Shown piece by piece: positions 50,058-62,834 of a stretch of 64,000 nucleotides of DNA. The notes under the pieces were generated by a model, which was given only the letters and a program-made list of their open reading frames with translations, had not been told where the DNA came from and ran no database searches. Source of the stretch: Panulirus ornatus (Eukaryota > Arthropoda > Malacostraca > Decapoda > Palinuridae); the NCBI RefSeq assembly GCF_036320965.1, contig NC_092271.1, positions 17,717,029 to 17,781,028 of the forward strand, read 5' to 3'. How positions within the stretch are numbered: position 1 is the stretch's first letter; every line of letters begins with the position of its first letter. The translations under genes were made by a program, and so were the position numbers.

Positions 50058-51384
50058 ATTCAGCGTTGGGAAAAGTACTCCCAAGTGATGTCAACTCAAT
50101 CAGTAGAACACTTTTGAGGTCATGGAATAACTGAAGTGACTTATTTCCCACAGGAAAATCATCTTTCTCTCATCATGGAAAATACGACACTTAAGGACAC
50201 TATAAGTGTCTTCAAGCATGGCATATAGAAATGACATTCATAATCATTTAAGTAATTATCTTAGTGATTGTCTAGATGATCCTTCTAATTGAAACGTAAA
50301 GTAAATGTGCCATGCATATATAAACACCGTAAGTCTTCATCACACTCTTTTATCTTCTATGCAACAGATATGTAATTTAGTGAAGACAAAGTCATCATCA
50401 TTATGCCTTGAAACAACTGGGAGATAAGACAAAAAAGACACAAATGTACACACTATCAAAATGGAGCTGGATGCATAAGCATAGAAGTGAACTGTAGATG
50501 TAAACTACATTCGGTGCGGTAGTAGCTGACCACCGTAGACGGCCTTTGATGACGGTAGTGGCTAAAGCAATGGTGGTGGTGGTCGTAATGGTAGTGGCGG
50601 TGGTTGCAGTGGTGGTAGTGATGGTAGTGGCGGTGGTTGTAGTGACGGTAGGGAAGGGGTAGAAGCTAACTGTTCCAATGTTGTGTACCTAAAACAAGGG
50701 TGAGGAACTGCCTGGTACATGAACTACCGACTCGTAATATCTAACCACAGGAAGCGGCGATTGAAGGCTCAGAGCTGTGTGTAGAACTCCCCCCACAGCC
50801 TGGTGCCTTTTGGCCGTAGGGTAGGGAGGTATTCCTCCACAGGATAGTGCCTCGTAGCCTTAGGGTAGGGAGGGGTTCCTAGGACGCTGGTGTCTTGTTG
50901 TGTCGTATGGAGGGTAAGGTAGCATCATCTCAGCCAGAGTGACCACAGTTCGACATCAGTTGTAAATGGAACACAACAATATGAAGGACTGCAATGCTAG
51001 TTTTATGAATATCTAACTTTTATTTCTAACTCCTATACTTAAATTCAGACGAATAAAAGGGTTCTTCTCATGCACTATAAAGCTCCCTGAACCGGGGTAT
51101 TGCATGACGTGTCACTTGTTAGTCAAGGAGCTATGCAAGAGTTCTTTTGTATAGACAGAATATGTGACAGTAGGATCCTGATGTCAAGTGTTCAGTTTCT
51201 TCTGTAGGATAAGATCTTATTGCTTTCATGTTGTTATACGACCGATAAACATACAATGGTGTTCTCTCTCCTCGAGGCATCGGTAACTTCAAACTCAAAT
51301 GTTTTCCGCGTATATATTTTGCTACTGATTAGATCACAAGATTAACTGGCAGAACTCGAAAGATGTATTGACTTTATGTGAAAG
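50058..51384. other. Gene-less block with GGTGGT-rich patch
   Basis: 50560-50660 is rich in GGTGGTNGT steps. Two related copies of a TAGGGTAGGGAGG-containing segment lie at about 50815 and 50862. No gene seen. Confidence 0.5.
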
Positions 51385-51790
51385 AAGCTCAGCCATCACA
51401 GATGGTCACCACACTGTAGCAAGTGGTTCCCAAGCCTTATCTCTTGCGATGATGGAAACGCCTCTGCCACGCATGATCATCATAACATAGGTAGCTGACG
51501 TATCCGTGTACTGTGCTCCTGCATTCACAGACGAAAAATTCCTCTGCTGCAGACGATCAGCAGAACGAAGCAGGTGTCTCACAGGCTTCATGTGTGCCGA
51601 TTGAAACTCCTTTGATACAGGTAGTCATGTTGATAAACGTGGCTCAGTAACCTATGCTTTATGTTCGTGAGTTTAGATAAACTATATCTCTGCTGCAGGT
51701 GATACGCAAGACCGTTCTCCTATGCTGAGAGAAACTAACTCCTCTGTTGCAGGTGGCCATCACAACACAGCAGGTGGTTCACGAGCCCGT
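51385..51790. repeat. Degenerate tandem repeat, about 75-80-bp unit
   Basis: Diverged copies share CTCTGNTGCAGGTGNTCATCA, AACACAGCAGGTGGTTC and CACGAGCC blocks. At least four copies can be followed, each strongly diverged, suggesting an old satellite. Confidence 0.5.
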
Positions 51791-51879
51791 GTTGAGAGAT
51801 TCTCATTTGAATAAGGCGGGCATGTTGGTAACGGTGCGACTTAGTGGTCGGCCTGTGGTGGATGTGGCCTCTCGCGTGG

Positions 51880-53011
51880 TACACCTCCCCTTGCCTCCCT
51901 CCATCGTGTACCATTGCCAGCCGAGCAATCTCCTCCATCTCCTCCCACACCTCCTTGCCCGTCCAGTTCCATCCTCCCACTCCACATCCTTCGTAACCGC
52001 TTAGTCTATGACCGTATACCCCAGCCTCCACCTCCACCACCTCCTCTTCCTCCTCCTCCTCGTTGTTTTCCTTCCCTCCCACCTCTCCTCATTCTTTGAA
52101 CTCTCCACACCTCCTGATGTCACTACTGCCTTCCCCCATACGACTCCTCCATACATAGCCTACAACAAACCCCTACATTACTCCCCATATGCTATATTCC
52201 TATTCAAATCCTTCCCTTTACCTTTCGTATCCTTCACAACCACCCCGCCACATGTCTGACTTGACCCCCCCTGCCTACAACCTCGCTCCTATTTACAGCT
52301 TTATCTTCAACTCTCCTTCTGTCCATACACCGCCTGACCTCTGAGCTCCTCGTTTTAACTGATGTGTGTGTGTGTATGTGTGTGTGTGTGTGACCTATAT
52401 AGGTGTCAGTGATGCGCATGCACTTACCCGTGACCTGTGAGAGGTCAAAGAATCACTATACGAAGTTTTAAACGTTCAACCCGACGCATTTAAGCAAATG
52501 TAGCGCGCTGGGCTCAGCGTTATGCAGATGCTAAGCCTCACCGCCTGTCTGGACGGGACATAATGCTTGGGTCATCAGGGTTTCTGTTACTCTGGCCTGG
52601 GTGTTGGAGCGCCTCAGTACTCTAGCTCTATAATCTAGATTCTAGACAATAGATCTAGACTCTAGATCGTCGTCGGTGCCTGTGTGATAAAACATCACGA
52701 TAAATGACAGTGCTATGCAAAAGAGAGGTAATGATGACACACACTTATCTAGATGTTTCGTCTGGTAGGTATGTGTTCACATCCCTGTGTTAAGAGGCCA
52801 ATATTTGCATGGTAATTTAGTTAACAGAACTTGCATTGAAAGCCTCCGCACACACCTATATTTTGCCGTCATTAATGGAGACAATTAGCATAATGTGGAC
52901 GAGTGTTTTCCAACAGACGCTTCTCCATCAAACGGACCCACTGCTTGCCTGGGTCTCTCACTCCTCCTCACACTTCCGCCTCCTCCGTCAATTGCGGGCC
53001 CCCCATGACTC

Positions 53012-53013
<2 letters not shown>
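51880..53013. other. Pyrimidine-rich then unique block, no gene
   Basis: 51880-52330 is CCTCC/CTTCC-rich. A GT array lies at 52363-52392. A patch of overlapping TCTAGA/CTAG steps lies at 52620-52670. No exon recognised. Confidence 0.5.

Positions 53014-53074
<61 letters not shown>
53014..53074. repeat. (CT)n microsatellite
   Basis: About 30 CT units. Confidence 0.97.
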
Positions 53075-53076
<2 letters not shown>

Positions 53077-53549
53077 ATGTCCCTTACCCCACTGTTGAAT
53101 CAAATAGCATCATTCAATCCTCTCCCATCCATCCAACCCCTTTCCGTCAGCCAAGTATCTTAATTATCTTTTCTAATACAATTGTTTCTCCTGCCCCAGC
53201 GAGGTCACGTCAGGAACAAACGAACAGTGGCCTCATTCGCACACATCCACTTTCTCTAGCTGTCACGTGTAACATGTGATATATACACCATGAAATGTAA
53301 TGAAATAACGCTAGCCTAGGATCATGGAACTTCTCCTCGAAGTCCCTCTCTCTCTCAAGGACACAAGCACTTTCCTTACTCCCTCACATTCCTCCTTCTT
53401 CATCGCAGTTCTCTCCAGATCTCCTTCTCGCTCGAGTGGAGCACATCCCTTCCATCCCTCTTCTTTCACGTTCCTACCCATCCTTCCATCCGCTCCTCGA
53501 CAGATGAAACCCCACCACCCAGCCCCCTCCTTGTTTTTCTCCTCCTCCC

Positions 53550-53551
<2 letters not shown>

Positions 53552-53600
<49 letters not shown>
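53552..53600. repeat. (CT)n microsatellite
   Basis: About 24 CT units followed by a short CA run. Confidence 0.97.
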
Positions 53601-53607
<7 letters not shown>

Positions 53608-54121
53608 CCCTCCCTCCCTCCCGCCACACACGAGCGCCCGGCATAATAGCAGCCGAGGGAGGAACAAGAGCCTCGCGGGAGGAAACATCAGCCCAGATAC
53701 CACCACTGTGGGATGACTGCGCCAGTTTTCTTGAGCTCCGCCGGGAGTGGGTCGGTGTTCCCTCACCACCACCACCACCAGCAGACGGAGCTGCTGCAGA
53801 GCACAGGCTTCCCTCCCATGTGAAAAGATCTGTCGTGTTTCATATAATTTTTCCTCCAGTGACTTTATATGTCTATTGATGTGAGAAGCTGCGGGGAATA
53901 GGCTAAGGTACAAAAAAGGGGGGTTGGGAGGTTTCGTACCTACGGGGTTGTGTATGTATATGAAGGTAGATGACTGAAATGATGGTGCTACTTTCTTTGG
54001 ATGGGGTTGTGCATTATAAAGGGAGGTTGTGTATTACAAGGAGGGGTTGTGTATCATAGATTTCTCTCCATGAATAGCTATTTTGTCCTGTTAAAAATCT
54101 TTTATCACGTTCTATTGGTAC

Positions 54122-54123
<2 letters not shown>

Positions 54124-54182
<59 letters not shown>

Positions 54183-54221
54183 CCTCGGGCAAAATCTCGT
54201 AGCAAGGGCTCGTAAGAAGGA

Positions 54222-54292
<71 letters not shown>
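54124..54292. repeat. Two (CT)n microsatellites
   Basis: CT arrays at 54124-54180 and 54225-54292 separated by 44 bp of unique sequence. Confidence 0.97.
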
Positions 54293-54294
<2 letters not shown>

Positions 54295-54560
54295 GTAGCG
54301 ACAGCCTCACAACACGTGATGAGAGGAACTTGCCGTACCTAAGAGGATGACACGTCGCCTTTTCTCCTTCTTACATATTGAATGAGGACGGAGGTGGGCC
54401 GAGGCCCCTGACGGTGAGGCTCCACCACACCCTGGCCTATTAGATACTTCCCCTCCACGTCATTACCTGTGGCCGGAGGCTGTCTGGTTCCTTCTCTGTT
54501 TCGCTCGCTGGTTACGTGGTGCGCCAGCTGTGTCTGTATCACAAGCTGGTTGGGCCATAC

Positions 54561-54598
<38 letters not shown>
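54561..54598. repeat. (GT)n microsatellite
   Basis: About 18 GT units. Confidence 0.95.
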
Positions 54599-54603
<5 letters not shown>

Positions 54604-55079
54604 CAAGCCCATGCTGGTGGTTAGAGGTGTCTGTGGTTATCAGATAGGTGGTGGAAGGTGTACGATATTTTGGATTTTACTATATCTCTCACCTCCTCCT
54701 CCTCTCGATATTTTTCAAATAGTTTTTTCATCACTTTTAGCCTCGCAATTGAGCTTCGATCCACACGTTAGACGTTGTCCTCTCCGACCCCACACTCATG
54801 AACCAATGCTTCCATCATGGAGTTCATATCATGATTTCATTTCAGACTACACGTAATCTTTTTTGATATATTCATCTCTTCCTTTACCAGTATTTCGCTT
54901 GAATGATTCTATTTTCTTTCCCAACCCATTTATCTTTCTTCTGGTATTTTCCTCACTGATATTCATTTGATGTTTTCCTCTTCCCATTATCCCCTCCTTC
55001 CACCCCTTGTTCACACATCTTCACATTGTTATGTTTGTACTGATTGCAGAAAAACGATTAGTAATTGCTAATGATGGGA

Positions 55080-55082
<3 letters not shown>

Positions 55083-55115
<33 letters not shown>

Positions 55116-55187
55116 TTCCCATGAGAAGATGTTGTCGCACCAACCGCAGAGGGCCAATCTGTGTTTTGGTGGCCTGCCTTAATGATG

Positions 55188-55260
<73 letters not shown>

Positions 55261-55262
55261 CT
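55083..55262. repeat. (GT)n, then (CT)n passing into (CTAT)n
   Basis: GT units at 55083-55112. CT units at 55190-55241 change into CTAT tetramers to 55262. Confidence 0.95.
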
Positions 55263-55556
55263 AAGCCATACTCTGCTGGTACCAACGTCTATCATGTAGA
55301 TAGGCTGGCGTCGTATGACAAAAGAAAACGATGAATATCTATAATTTATAGATTATTTCTGTTCCTATATCTTCCTGCTTTTCGTATGTAGGTTTTCTGG
55401 GAGGGGGAGGGTGGGTATATGTGTGTGAAAGCGCCGAGGTGGTAACGCATGGCCGAGCAAAAGAATTAAATCAAAAGTTTCTCAAGGAATCAGTCATGTT
55501 TCATCTGCCTGTTTCATTGTTTCAAAGAACGGGAGATCTTTCTCCATCAGATTGGC

Positions 55557-55682
55557 CTCACTGTTGGTGATTACTGTTGGTGATTACCGTTGGTGATTAC
55601 TGTTGGTGATTGCTCATTGTGTGATTACTGTTGGTGATTACTGTTGGTGATTACTGTTGGTGATTGCTCATTGTGTGATTAC
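55557..55682. repeat. Minisatellite, 13-bp unit
   Basis: Repeats of CTGTTGGTGATTA with interspersed CTCATTGTGTGATTA, forming a higher-order unit of about 61 bp present twice. Confidence 0.85.
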
Positions 55683-55745
55683 TATTTGTGTGTTACGGAG
55701 AGAGTTTTACACTTGCGTTGCATCCCTATCTTGAACCTGTGTATA
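55683..55745 (+). repeat. Dispersed short element, copy C
   Basis: GGAGAGAGTTTTACACTTGC followed by GTTGCATCCC and TCTTGAACCTGTGTATATA. This is the longest of the three copies (see 16722 and 35930) and adjoins the minisatellite to its left. Confidence 0.6.
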
Positions 55746-56061
55746 TATGCCATGTCTTTGCTCTTATGTGTACACACACACACACACACACACTCACACA
55801 GTGACAATGAACCTCCTGTTGTTATTGTTGTTGTTACTCCAGACACCAGCAGCAGAGAGGCAGATGGTCGTAGTCCGAGTGTAATTATCATTATCAGTGT
55901 TCTTTATGGGTGAGAGAATAATCAGAGCAGACCCATGCCATCTGAATGATGGACGAAGGGAGGGAGACAACACACACACACACACACACAGGGAGGTGAG
56001 CGGTAAAATGAGGGTCCGTGGGAGATTAAGTTGACCTGACCCATACTGGTGTGTTTGGCGA

Positions 56062-56222
56062 AGATGAGGGGGGTGATGAAGATGACGGCTGTGGTGAAGA
56101 TAGCCGCTGACCCATGAAAGTGTGTTGTGAAGATGAAGGCGAAGATGAGGGAGGGTGATGAAGATGACGGCTGTGGTGAAGATAGCCGCTGACCCATGAA
56201 AGTGTGTTGTGAAGATGAATGT
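56062..56222. repeat. Tandem duplication of about 85 bp
   Basis: Two copies share GTGATGAAGATGACGGCTGT, GGTGAAGATAGCCGCTGACC and CATGAAAGTGTGTTGTGAAG almost without mismatch. Confidence 0.88.
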
Positions 56223-56372
56223 TTGGTAGGGATTAAGGGTGTAAGGAAAGTGATCGTGATCATGAGACGTTAGGACTAGGTCTTAAGATATAGGAACTGA
56301 ATTCATATCTATTGTTACGTGAATATGATGGTTAGGGATAGTGCGGAAGGAGACATTGCATTTGTGCCAATA

Positions 56373-56381
56373 TATTATTAC

Positions 56382-56420
<39 letters not shown>

Positions 56421-56506
56421 CATTATTATTATTATTATTATGATCATCATCATCATTATTATTATTATTATCATTGTTATCATTATTATTATTATTATCA
56501 TTATTA
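56373..56506. repeat. (ATT)n microsatellite with ATC interruptions
   Basis: About 44 trinucleotide units, mostly ATT with TCA/ATC steps. Poly-Tyr and poly-Ile frames are artefacts. Confidence 0.95.
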
Positions 56507-56519
56507 CAGCTGTTTGTTA

Positions 56520-57357
56520 ACTACAGAATCATATCGAGTAAGATAACACAGGTAGCCACTCCTTCAGTTACAACAGTCAGAGATACAGTGAGCTGAGGAA
56601 GACCTTCATATATTTCATATGTTGTTCATACATTTCTATAATTTCAAATGTCTATTTGCATTCTGATCTTTGGTCTATCAACACCTTTAATGTGATGAAA
56701 AGAATGGCTTTTCCTTATCATATCATATTCCAGTTTAAATTACATGAATGTGATTCAACGTGAAGGTGATTAAACATGATGTGGTTTTGTTTTGGGTTTA
56801 ATCTTTGCCTGTACTTAGAGAGCTTATTGGGAAAGCATAGCCACATTGGTAGGATATAGATTCACTACATTGTGTTTCAAATATGGAAGAATCAAAGTCC
56901 AATGTCGTCTTTAACATCAGCATAGTGTACATGCCTTAGACCAGTACAGAACCAATATTGGCCTCTTACGAGTCGCCGTAGCAATGAACACAACAGCACC
57001 ATCTCGTTTAGTGTGCTGGTCATTGTTGCAGCCATTCACGTCCCAAACCAACACCTTTGGCGTAAGTACCTCACAGCCACTTCGGCGTGAGCGGAGAAAG
57101 TGCTAATGAAGGATTCAACACACACTAACTAGTAGTCCAACACTCCACCGACAGTAGGCACACAAAGAGGAGGAAAGTGTTTGCATTGCAGCCACCATGA
57201 CACGCAGATGTGATGAGCGAGGGAGTGATTGCCGAGGACGAGGAGAAAAAATGTAAAGCTACATTGTGATGATTAGGTCTTAGAGTCTGCGTTTGGGCGC
57301 TAATGCGAGGAAATCTGATGTGCTTTCTGGGGAATGGAGGAGATTTAGAAAAAGGAA

Positions 57358-57358
<1 letters not shown>
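56520..57358. other. Gene-less block
   Basis: Unique AT-rich sequence. No exon recognised. Confidence 0.5.
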
Positions 57359-57408
<50 letters not shown>

Positions 57409-57409
57409 A
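57359..57409. repeat. (AT)n-(GA)n microsatellite
   Basis: About 17 AT units followed by GA units. Confidence 0.95.
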
Positions 57410-58333
57410 GAGCCAATAGGCAAGGCTAAGAGCTAGCATGCAGTACTCCCATCATGTAAATCTACTGTCAAGAACTGAGCTGTGGTAGTTACTTGTTGTC
57501 AAGTGTTAATGTTTGAGGTTAGGAACGTGCGTCTGTAGACCGAATGATAACAACCCACGTGTGGGTGAAACATGAAAGAAAAAGACGAGAACCAGGGCCA
57601 AGGAGAGGGAGCCGACAGACGGTCTGCGACAAGCTGGTGCTGGTTCAGTGACCGTCTCGACGATACCCATGCGATAATACCTCCCTGGTCGATGTGGCTG
57701 ACCATCACCTGCTACCTAGGAAGAGAGACACACACACACAGAGGGAGTTAAAACTACCGTTCCCGAGCTAATAAAAGCAACAAAAACATTCTATGCATTA
57801 TGACCAGTACTCCCTCACCCGACATATGTTGACGTCCTCGTTTGATGATAACCATCAGACGATATAATCTGTCATCTATCAGCCTGAACCCCCTATCATT
57901 ATGATTCATTTGTTGCTATTACGCAAGAAAATGACCCAAAATTTCCCGCCCCGGACAGCCAACAATAACAGAATGAAACGCGTGGATAATTACGATACTT
58001 GCAACTTGCGTCTTCGGCTCGGCTGATATGAAGAGAGCAAGAGAGAGAGGCAGCAACAGATGACGTCCTTATGCTATAATGGTACGACCCACGTCTGCAA
58101 GTTATACACCGCCATACGCATTACTCTGTTATAATCTCCTGTTCCTTTTAAAGCTAGAGACGTCAATTTCTCTGCTAGAAGTTTCGCTCACTCATAATTC
58201 TCATATTTAATAGAAGTATCGGAGCTACCAACGAAGGATAGTTTTATCTTGGTATCCAAAAACCTGATAGATAATCAGGACCTGTAACTCTATAGATACC
58301 TTTGAAAAGATAATAACCACTAACCTAAATCTA

Positions 58334-58984
58334 TTAAACCTGTATACAATAACCATATTCATGAAGTAAATGTACTTTATTTGCCGACATCCTTAAAACA
58401 TTTAAACATGCATTTTGCTCGTGATGTTCAGAGACGTTGAGGCATAGATAGATCTTCGCCAGACTGTTGTGAGGCGGGTGGAGTGTAAGTAGCATATACA
58501 CCGTTACCTGAGCCAGCATTAGGTGTGTTGGGGAGCAGAGGAGGAGGAGGAGGAGGGAGTGACATCTGGCCCATGCGACATCCGCCACCCACCCTCCGGG
58601 AATACTGTGCGGCAGGTGGACCACCGCTGAAGGTGGGCTACTGAGAAGGTGAGGGCGAGCCAGTGGTGACATCGGTCCAGTGGGGAATGGTGGGTCATTA
58701 CCGAGGTAGTTCTGGCGGGTCACTAGGGCAGTGAGGAGCACTGTGGTAATGGTGGGAGTTGATTTACAAGCAGGTAACACTAGAGAGGGGAGGTTTAGGC
58801 AGGGGAGGAGACATAAAACCGTCCAGAATGAATGACTGAAGATGATGGAGTTGTGGGAAAGGTTAAACAGTGGAAAGAGTAAGTAGCAGCAACAAGGGAA
58901 AGGCTTCGGGTAAGATGGGGAAAGCTGTTCAATGAGGGGAGGAATGGTTTCCAGATGGGGGTACGTAGGATGGACGGAGAACAA
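58334..58984 (-). other. Long open frame, 216 codons, unrecognised
   Basis: An ATG-initiated minus-strand frame of 216 codons. Composition is Leu-, Pro-, Ser- and His-rich, with short hydrophobic stretches (HSLLLLLLCSPTHLMLAQVT). No domain, signal peptide or splice context was found, and a second frame overlaps it. Length alone is only slightly beyond what chance gives in a 64-kb window. I regard it as doubtful. Confidence 0.12.
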
Positions 58985-59207
58985 GAGACCTGATGTTCCA
59001 TGTCGAGGTTACCTGCTACAGGAGAGTAATGGCATCTGAAGTTGATAGTTTACAGATGATGAAGACAAGATGGTAAAGCAGAAAAAGGCACCTCCCAACC
59101 TGCTTCCCTCTGGGTAGGAAAATAGCAAAGAGGACCAGTCTCTCCTTAGGTGAATTACTTGAGATGTTGTACAGGTCCTCCAGCAGACGAATTCTAAGGA
59201 CACCATC

Positions 59208-59610
59208 ACCACCACAGCCCTAGTACCACTATCCTCACCACCACCACCACCACCACCACAGCCCTAGTACCACTATCCTCACCACCACCACCACCACCAC
59301 CACAGCCCTAGTACCACTATCCTCACCACCACCACCACCACCACCACAGCCCTAGTACCACTATCCTCACCACAACCACCACAGCCCTAGTACCACTATC
59401 CTCACCACCACCACCACAGCCCTAGCACCACTATCCTCACCACCACCACCACAGCCCTAGCACCACTATCCTCACCACCACAACTTCCACAACGACCACT
59501 GACACACCAAAACCACCACCACCACAACCCTGGCACCACTACGCCAACCACCACCACACCACCACGAACCTGGCACCACTACGCCTACTACCACCACACC
59601 ACCACGAACC
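59208..59610. repeat. Minisatellite, CACCAC-rich with 40-52-bp units
   Basis: The invariant part GCCCTAGTACCACTATCCTC is separated by variable (CAC)n stretches that shorten to the right (about seven copies). Further right the unit changes to AACCTGGCACCACTACGCC. Confidence 0.9.
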
Positions 59611-59639
59611 TGGCACCTGGCACCTTTTCCACACCGTTC

Positions 59640-61055
59640 ACCACGAATAGGCAGCGTTACAGGGAAGAGACGAACCTATGACGTGTGTAACGTATGCAGT
59701 CCACACACACACACATCCTCGTCACCCAGACAGACGTAACCCTAATGCTGATAACCCCCTCCGTAACAAACCTTAAACACAATAGTCGTATGGTTGAAGA
59801 TTTAATCATCATAGTGAGTAGCGGGGTAACGCTGTTGGTTTGCAGGAATGTGTGGTAACGCGTAACGGTACTTAGAGGGATGGGGAGTTGGGGGGGCTGG
59901 CTGGCTGTTGGATGGCTGGTTCAGTCGTTAACTTCCTGACTGGTTCACTGGATGGTTCACATCTGGACCGAATGTCTGAGGGAGAAGGGGTTTTGACTGA
60001 ATAGTCAGCTACCTACTGGATGGAAGATTACCTATCTCTTTACCATACTGGGCGAAGGTGCTGCATCGATTACCCATATCTATCAGAGCACACAGGTTCG
60101 ACCCCTGATGTTAGCACTAGGGGTGTAGTGGTCTACGTTGCACTGATACGGAAAATAAAGACGAAAATGATAAAGCAAAAGACATGAGACCAATCAGAGA
60201 CAGGAGGAGCAGCTGACCTGCACAGACATGACACTCCACATGGTAATGTAGCAGCGCCCTCACCTGACCATATGGTCACACATTTACCTACTTTTGGCCA
60301 GCTGAACGCGGCCTCTAAGAACCTCCTCCTACTCCTCCTCCTCCTCTTAATCCTCTTTCTCCTCCTTCTGCTGCTGCTCCTCCCCTTCCTCCTTCTGCTC
60401 CTCCTCCTCTCCGTTTTCCTCGTACGGACTTGCTGGACAGTCTCACAGCGAGTTCGTTATAAGTCTACCTTTAGTTTTGTTATTGGCAAGGATCTACGTA
60501 ATTACAGTTCATATGATGAATTATGATGACCTCTTAACCTTCGCTTTTCAGTTACATAGATATAAGTCGTTTCGTCGGCTCTGCATTACTTGTACTCGTA
60601 AATGTCCCGTGTTTAACGTTGCTGATCAGTGGGAACTGATGTCTTGAAAACCACAGCGGGGATAGGACGAACGACAGGGAAGAATACGCCGTCCATTAGC
60701 CTCTGTGGATGAAACATCTCATGGGCAAAAATGCTGCATCTCTTAGTGCCATTTTGAGGCGAGGGTTATGAAGTCTATTAGGAGATATAGTGGAGAAAGT
60801 TGAAGAGTCAGCTATAGAAATTGAGTCACTGAATAAACAGATTCATTAATCAAACTAGATGAAATAAGACTAATAATTGTTTAACGAACTGATCATGAGG
60901 GATGATTTATTCATCATTCTCGTTTACTGGTTGTGATGAGGTGTTTGCCACATTCCACCACTAGTCAACTACCAAGACCCTGTGTCATCGTCAATGGACG
61001 AAAAGGAGTACAACAATCTCGTCGACGGACATTTTCCGGAGTCCATCATGTCTCC
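59640..61055. other. Gene-less block with a degenerate tRNA-like piece
   Basis: 60047-60110 reads GGCGAAGGTGCTGCATCGATT, then ACAGGTTCGACCCCTGATGT, a degenerate tRNA B box as in SINE heads. 60320-60420 is a CTCCTC-rich low-complexity patch encoding poly-Leu. No gene seen. Confidence 0.45.
60047..60115 (+). mobile_element. Degenerate tRNA-like SINE head
   Basis: GGTTCGACCCCTG fits a Pol III B box, with a weak A-box region about 45 bp upstream. No acceptor-stem pairing is visible, so it is not a tRNA gene. Confidence 0.4.
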
Positions 61056-61059
61056 CTAG

Positions 61060-61090
<31 letters not shown>
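61056..61090. repeat. (GT)n microsatellite
   Basis: About 16 GT units. Confidence 0.95.
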
Positions 61091-61094
<4 letters not shown>

Positions 61095-61189
61095 GCATGA
61101 TTGATTAGATTACACACCTCAAGAATTACATGATATAGTGTACGAACAAACGCTTAATGTGTTGTGACGCTTGGTGGGAGACGGGCAGG

Positions 61190-61436
61190 GTAGAGGGAGG
61201 GAGGAGAGGAAGCCACGACGGCACTCACAAGTAGAGGGAGGGAGGAGAGGAAGCCACGACGGCACTCACAAGTAGAGGGAGGGAGGAGAGGAAGCCACGA
61301 CGGCACTCACAAGTAGAGGGAGGGAGGAGAGGAAGCCACGACGGCACTCACAAGTAGAGGGAGGGAGGAGAGGAAGCCACGACGGCACTCACAAGTAGAG
61401 GGAGGGAGGAGAGGAAGCCACGACGGCACACACAAG
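61190..61436. repeat. Minisatellite, 41-bp unit, six near-identical copies
   Basis: The unit begins GTAGAGGGAGGGAGGAGAGG and ends CCACGACGGCACTCACAA. Copies start at 61190, 61231, 61272, 61313, 61354 and 61395. Only the last differs, implying recent amplification. Confidence 0.95.
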
Positions 61437-61601
61437 TTGCCCTCAGAAGTTAGATCGACCGAGAAGAAATCAAAAGTTTAGAAGGTTTAAGGATAGGCAT
61501 CGTAAAATCCCAGAGATTACTGTGCATGGATGTAATCCTATTCCCATTTACAAATACACATGAATATTTGTGAAATAGCACACAGACAGATAGATAGACA
61601 G

Positions 61602-61605
<4 letters not shown>

Positions 61606-61641
<36 letters not shown>
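61606..61641. repeat. (CA)n microsatellite
   Basis: About 17 CA units preceded by GATA/GACA steps. Confidence 0.95.
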
Positions 61642-62288
61642 AGCCCACTGACACAGTTTCTCAAACGATCGACGAGAACAGTTTATTGAGCCGGCCAGCA
61701 GCAATATATAATGTCCAGCCAGCCTCGGTAGTGTGGCCCCACGTCGCAAAAACCCTCTTCCTCCTCACCTCATCCCTAAACCACAGTTGTACACACACAC
61801 ACTATACCTCCCACACACACTGTCATGCCAAAGGGAAGACATCTGCTCCGGCTTGTCATGTGACCAGGGAAGGACCGTGCAACGTCCGCTGGCGGAGTAA
61901 ACCGGATTCTACAAGTAATGGGAACGACTGCGGTTGACTGGACAGTTACTTTTTGGTGAGACTGGTGAGTGTTGTTGGTGTCGTAGCTACGTAGAGTGGG
62001 GCAGGTGGTGGCATGGCTTTGCTAGCAAGGTAGGCTAAGTTCTCTGTTGTAGTTAGATGCAGTTGCATAGCTGGTGTATTTGACTAGGTAGGTAGACCGA
62101 GTTGTTAGCTGTAAGTATGCAGTGTGGGGGTAAAGGATGTGGTTTACAAGGTGGTAGGCCGGGTTCTTTATTGTAGTGTGGAGCAGATGGTGTAGTTTAC
62201 TGGAGAGGTACAGTGTTTTGTGGGATGACACACACAAAAAATGAAGTCATTTTTGTATTGAAGAAATTATCTGTTTGTTTCGTGTTCG

Positions 62289-62293
<5 letters not shown>

Positions 62294-62355
<62 letters not shown>
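62294..62355. repeat. (AT)n microsatellite
   Basis: 31 AT units. Confidence 0.97.
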
Positions 62356-62359
<4 letters not shown>

Positions 62360-62761
62360 CTTCGCTGTCTCTAATGTTATAGAAACCACTGTATACCGAA
62401 TTCTTCGTCTTATTTTTTCATCTTTCATATACAACATATTTCTTTCATTCTTGTCAAAACATTCGTCTTACAACTTTAGATTCAAGTTCTCCTTACCACA
62501 GAACCGCCTCAAGATACGAATGACACTCTGATCATACAGTTTTAACTCTACAGAAGCAGCTCGAAGCCCAGTGAAATCTTGAACACGTCCTGTACACTGA
62601 GACTTGCTTCGCTTCGCCATTACGGCACTTGTAGTCCCCTTGCATATCGCAGACACGTATATCAACTGATCACTTCATTACCTGAGAGAGAGTTAACCCG
62701 ATGTTAACGACGTAACTCTCGCTAGGAATGGTCCCTCACGGAACCTGCGGTTTGAATTTCT

Positions 62762-62834
62762 CCCAGAATGAGTTCCCATTCTGGTCCCAGAATGAGTTCC
62801 CATTCTGGTCCCAGAATGAGTTCCCATTCTGGGG
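62762..62834. repeat. Three tandem copies of a 24-bp palindromic unit
   Basis: Each unit has CCCAGAATG and CATTCTGG arms around a short AGTTCC spacer, so each copy can form its own hairpin and the array is also a direct repeat. Confidence 0.9.

Noticed and set aside
58334..58984. 216-codon minus-strand ORF as a real gene
   Set aside because: Skewed composition, no domain and no splice or promoter context; kept only as a doubtful entry.
61190..61436. CRISPR-like regular repeats
   Set aside because: The 41-bp units abut with no unique spacers, and the genome is eukaryotic; it is a minisatellite.
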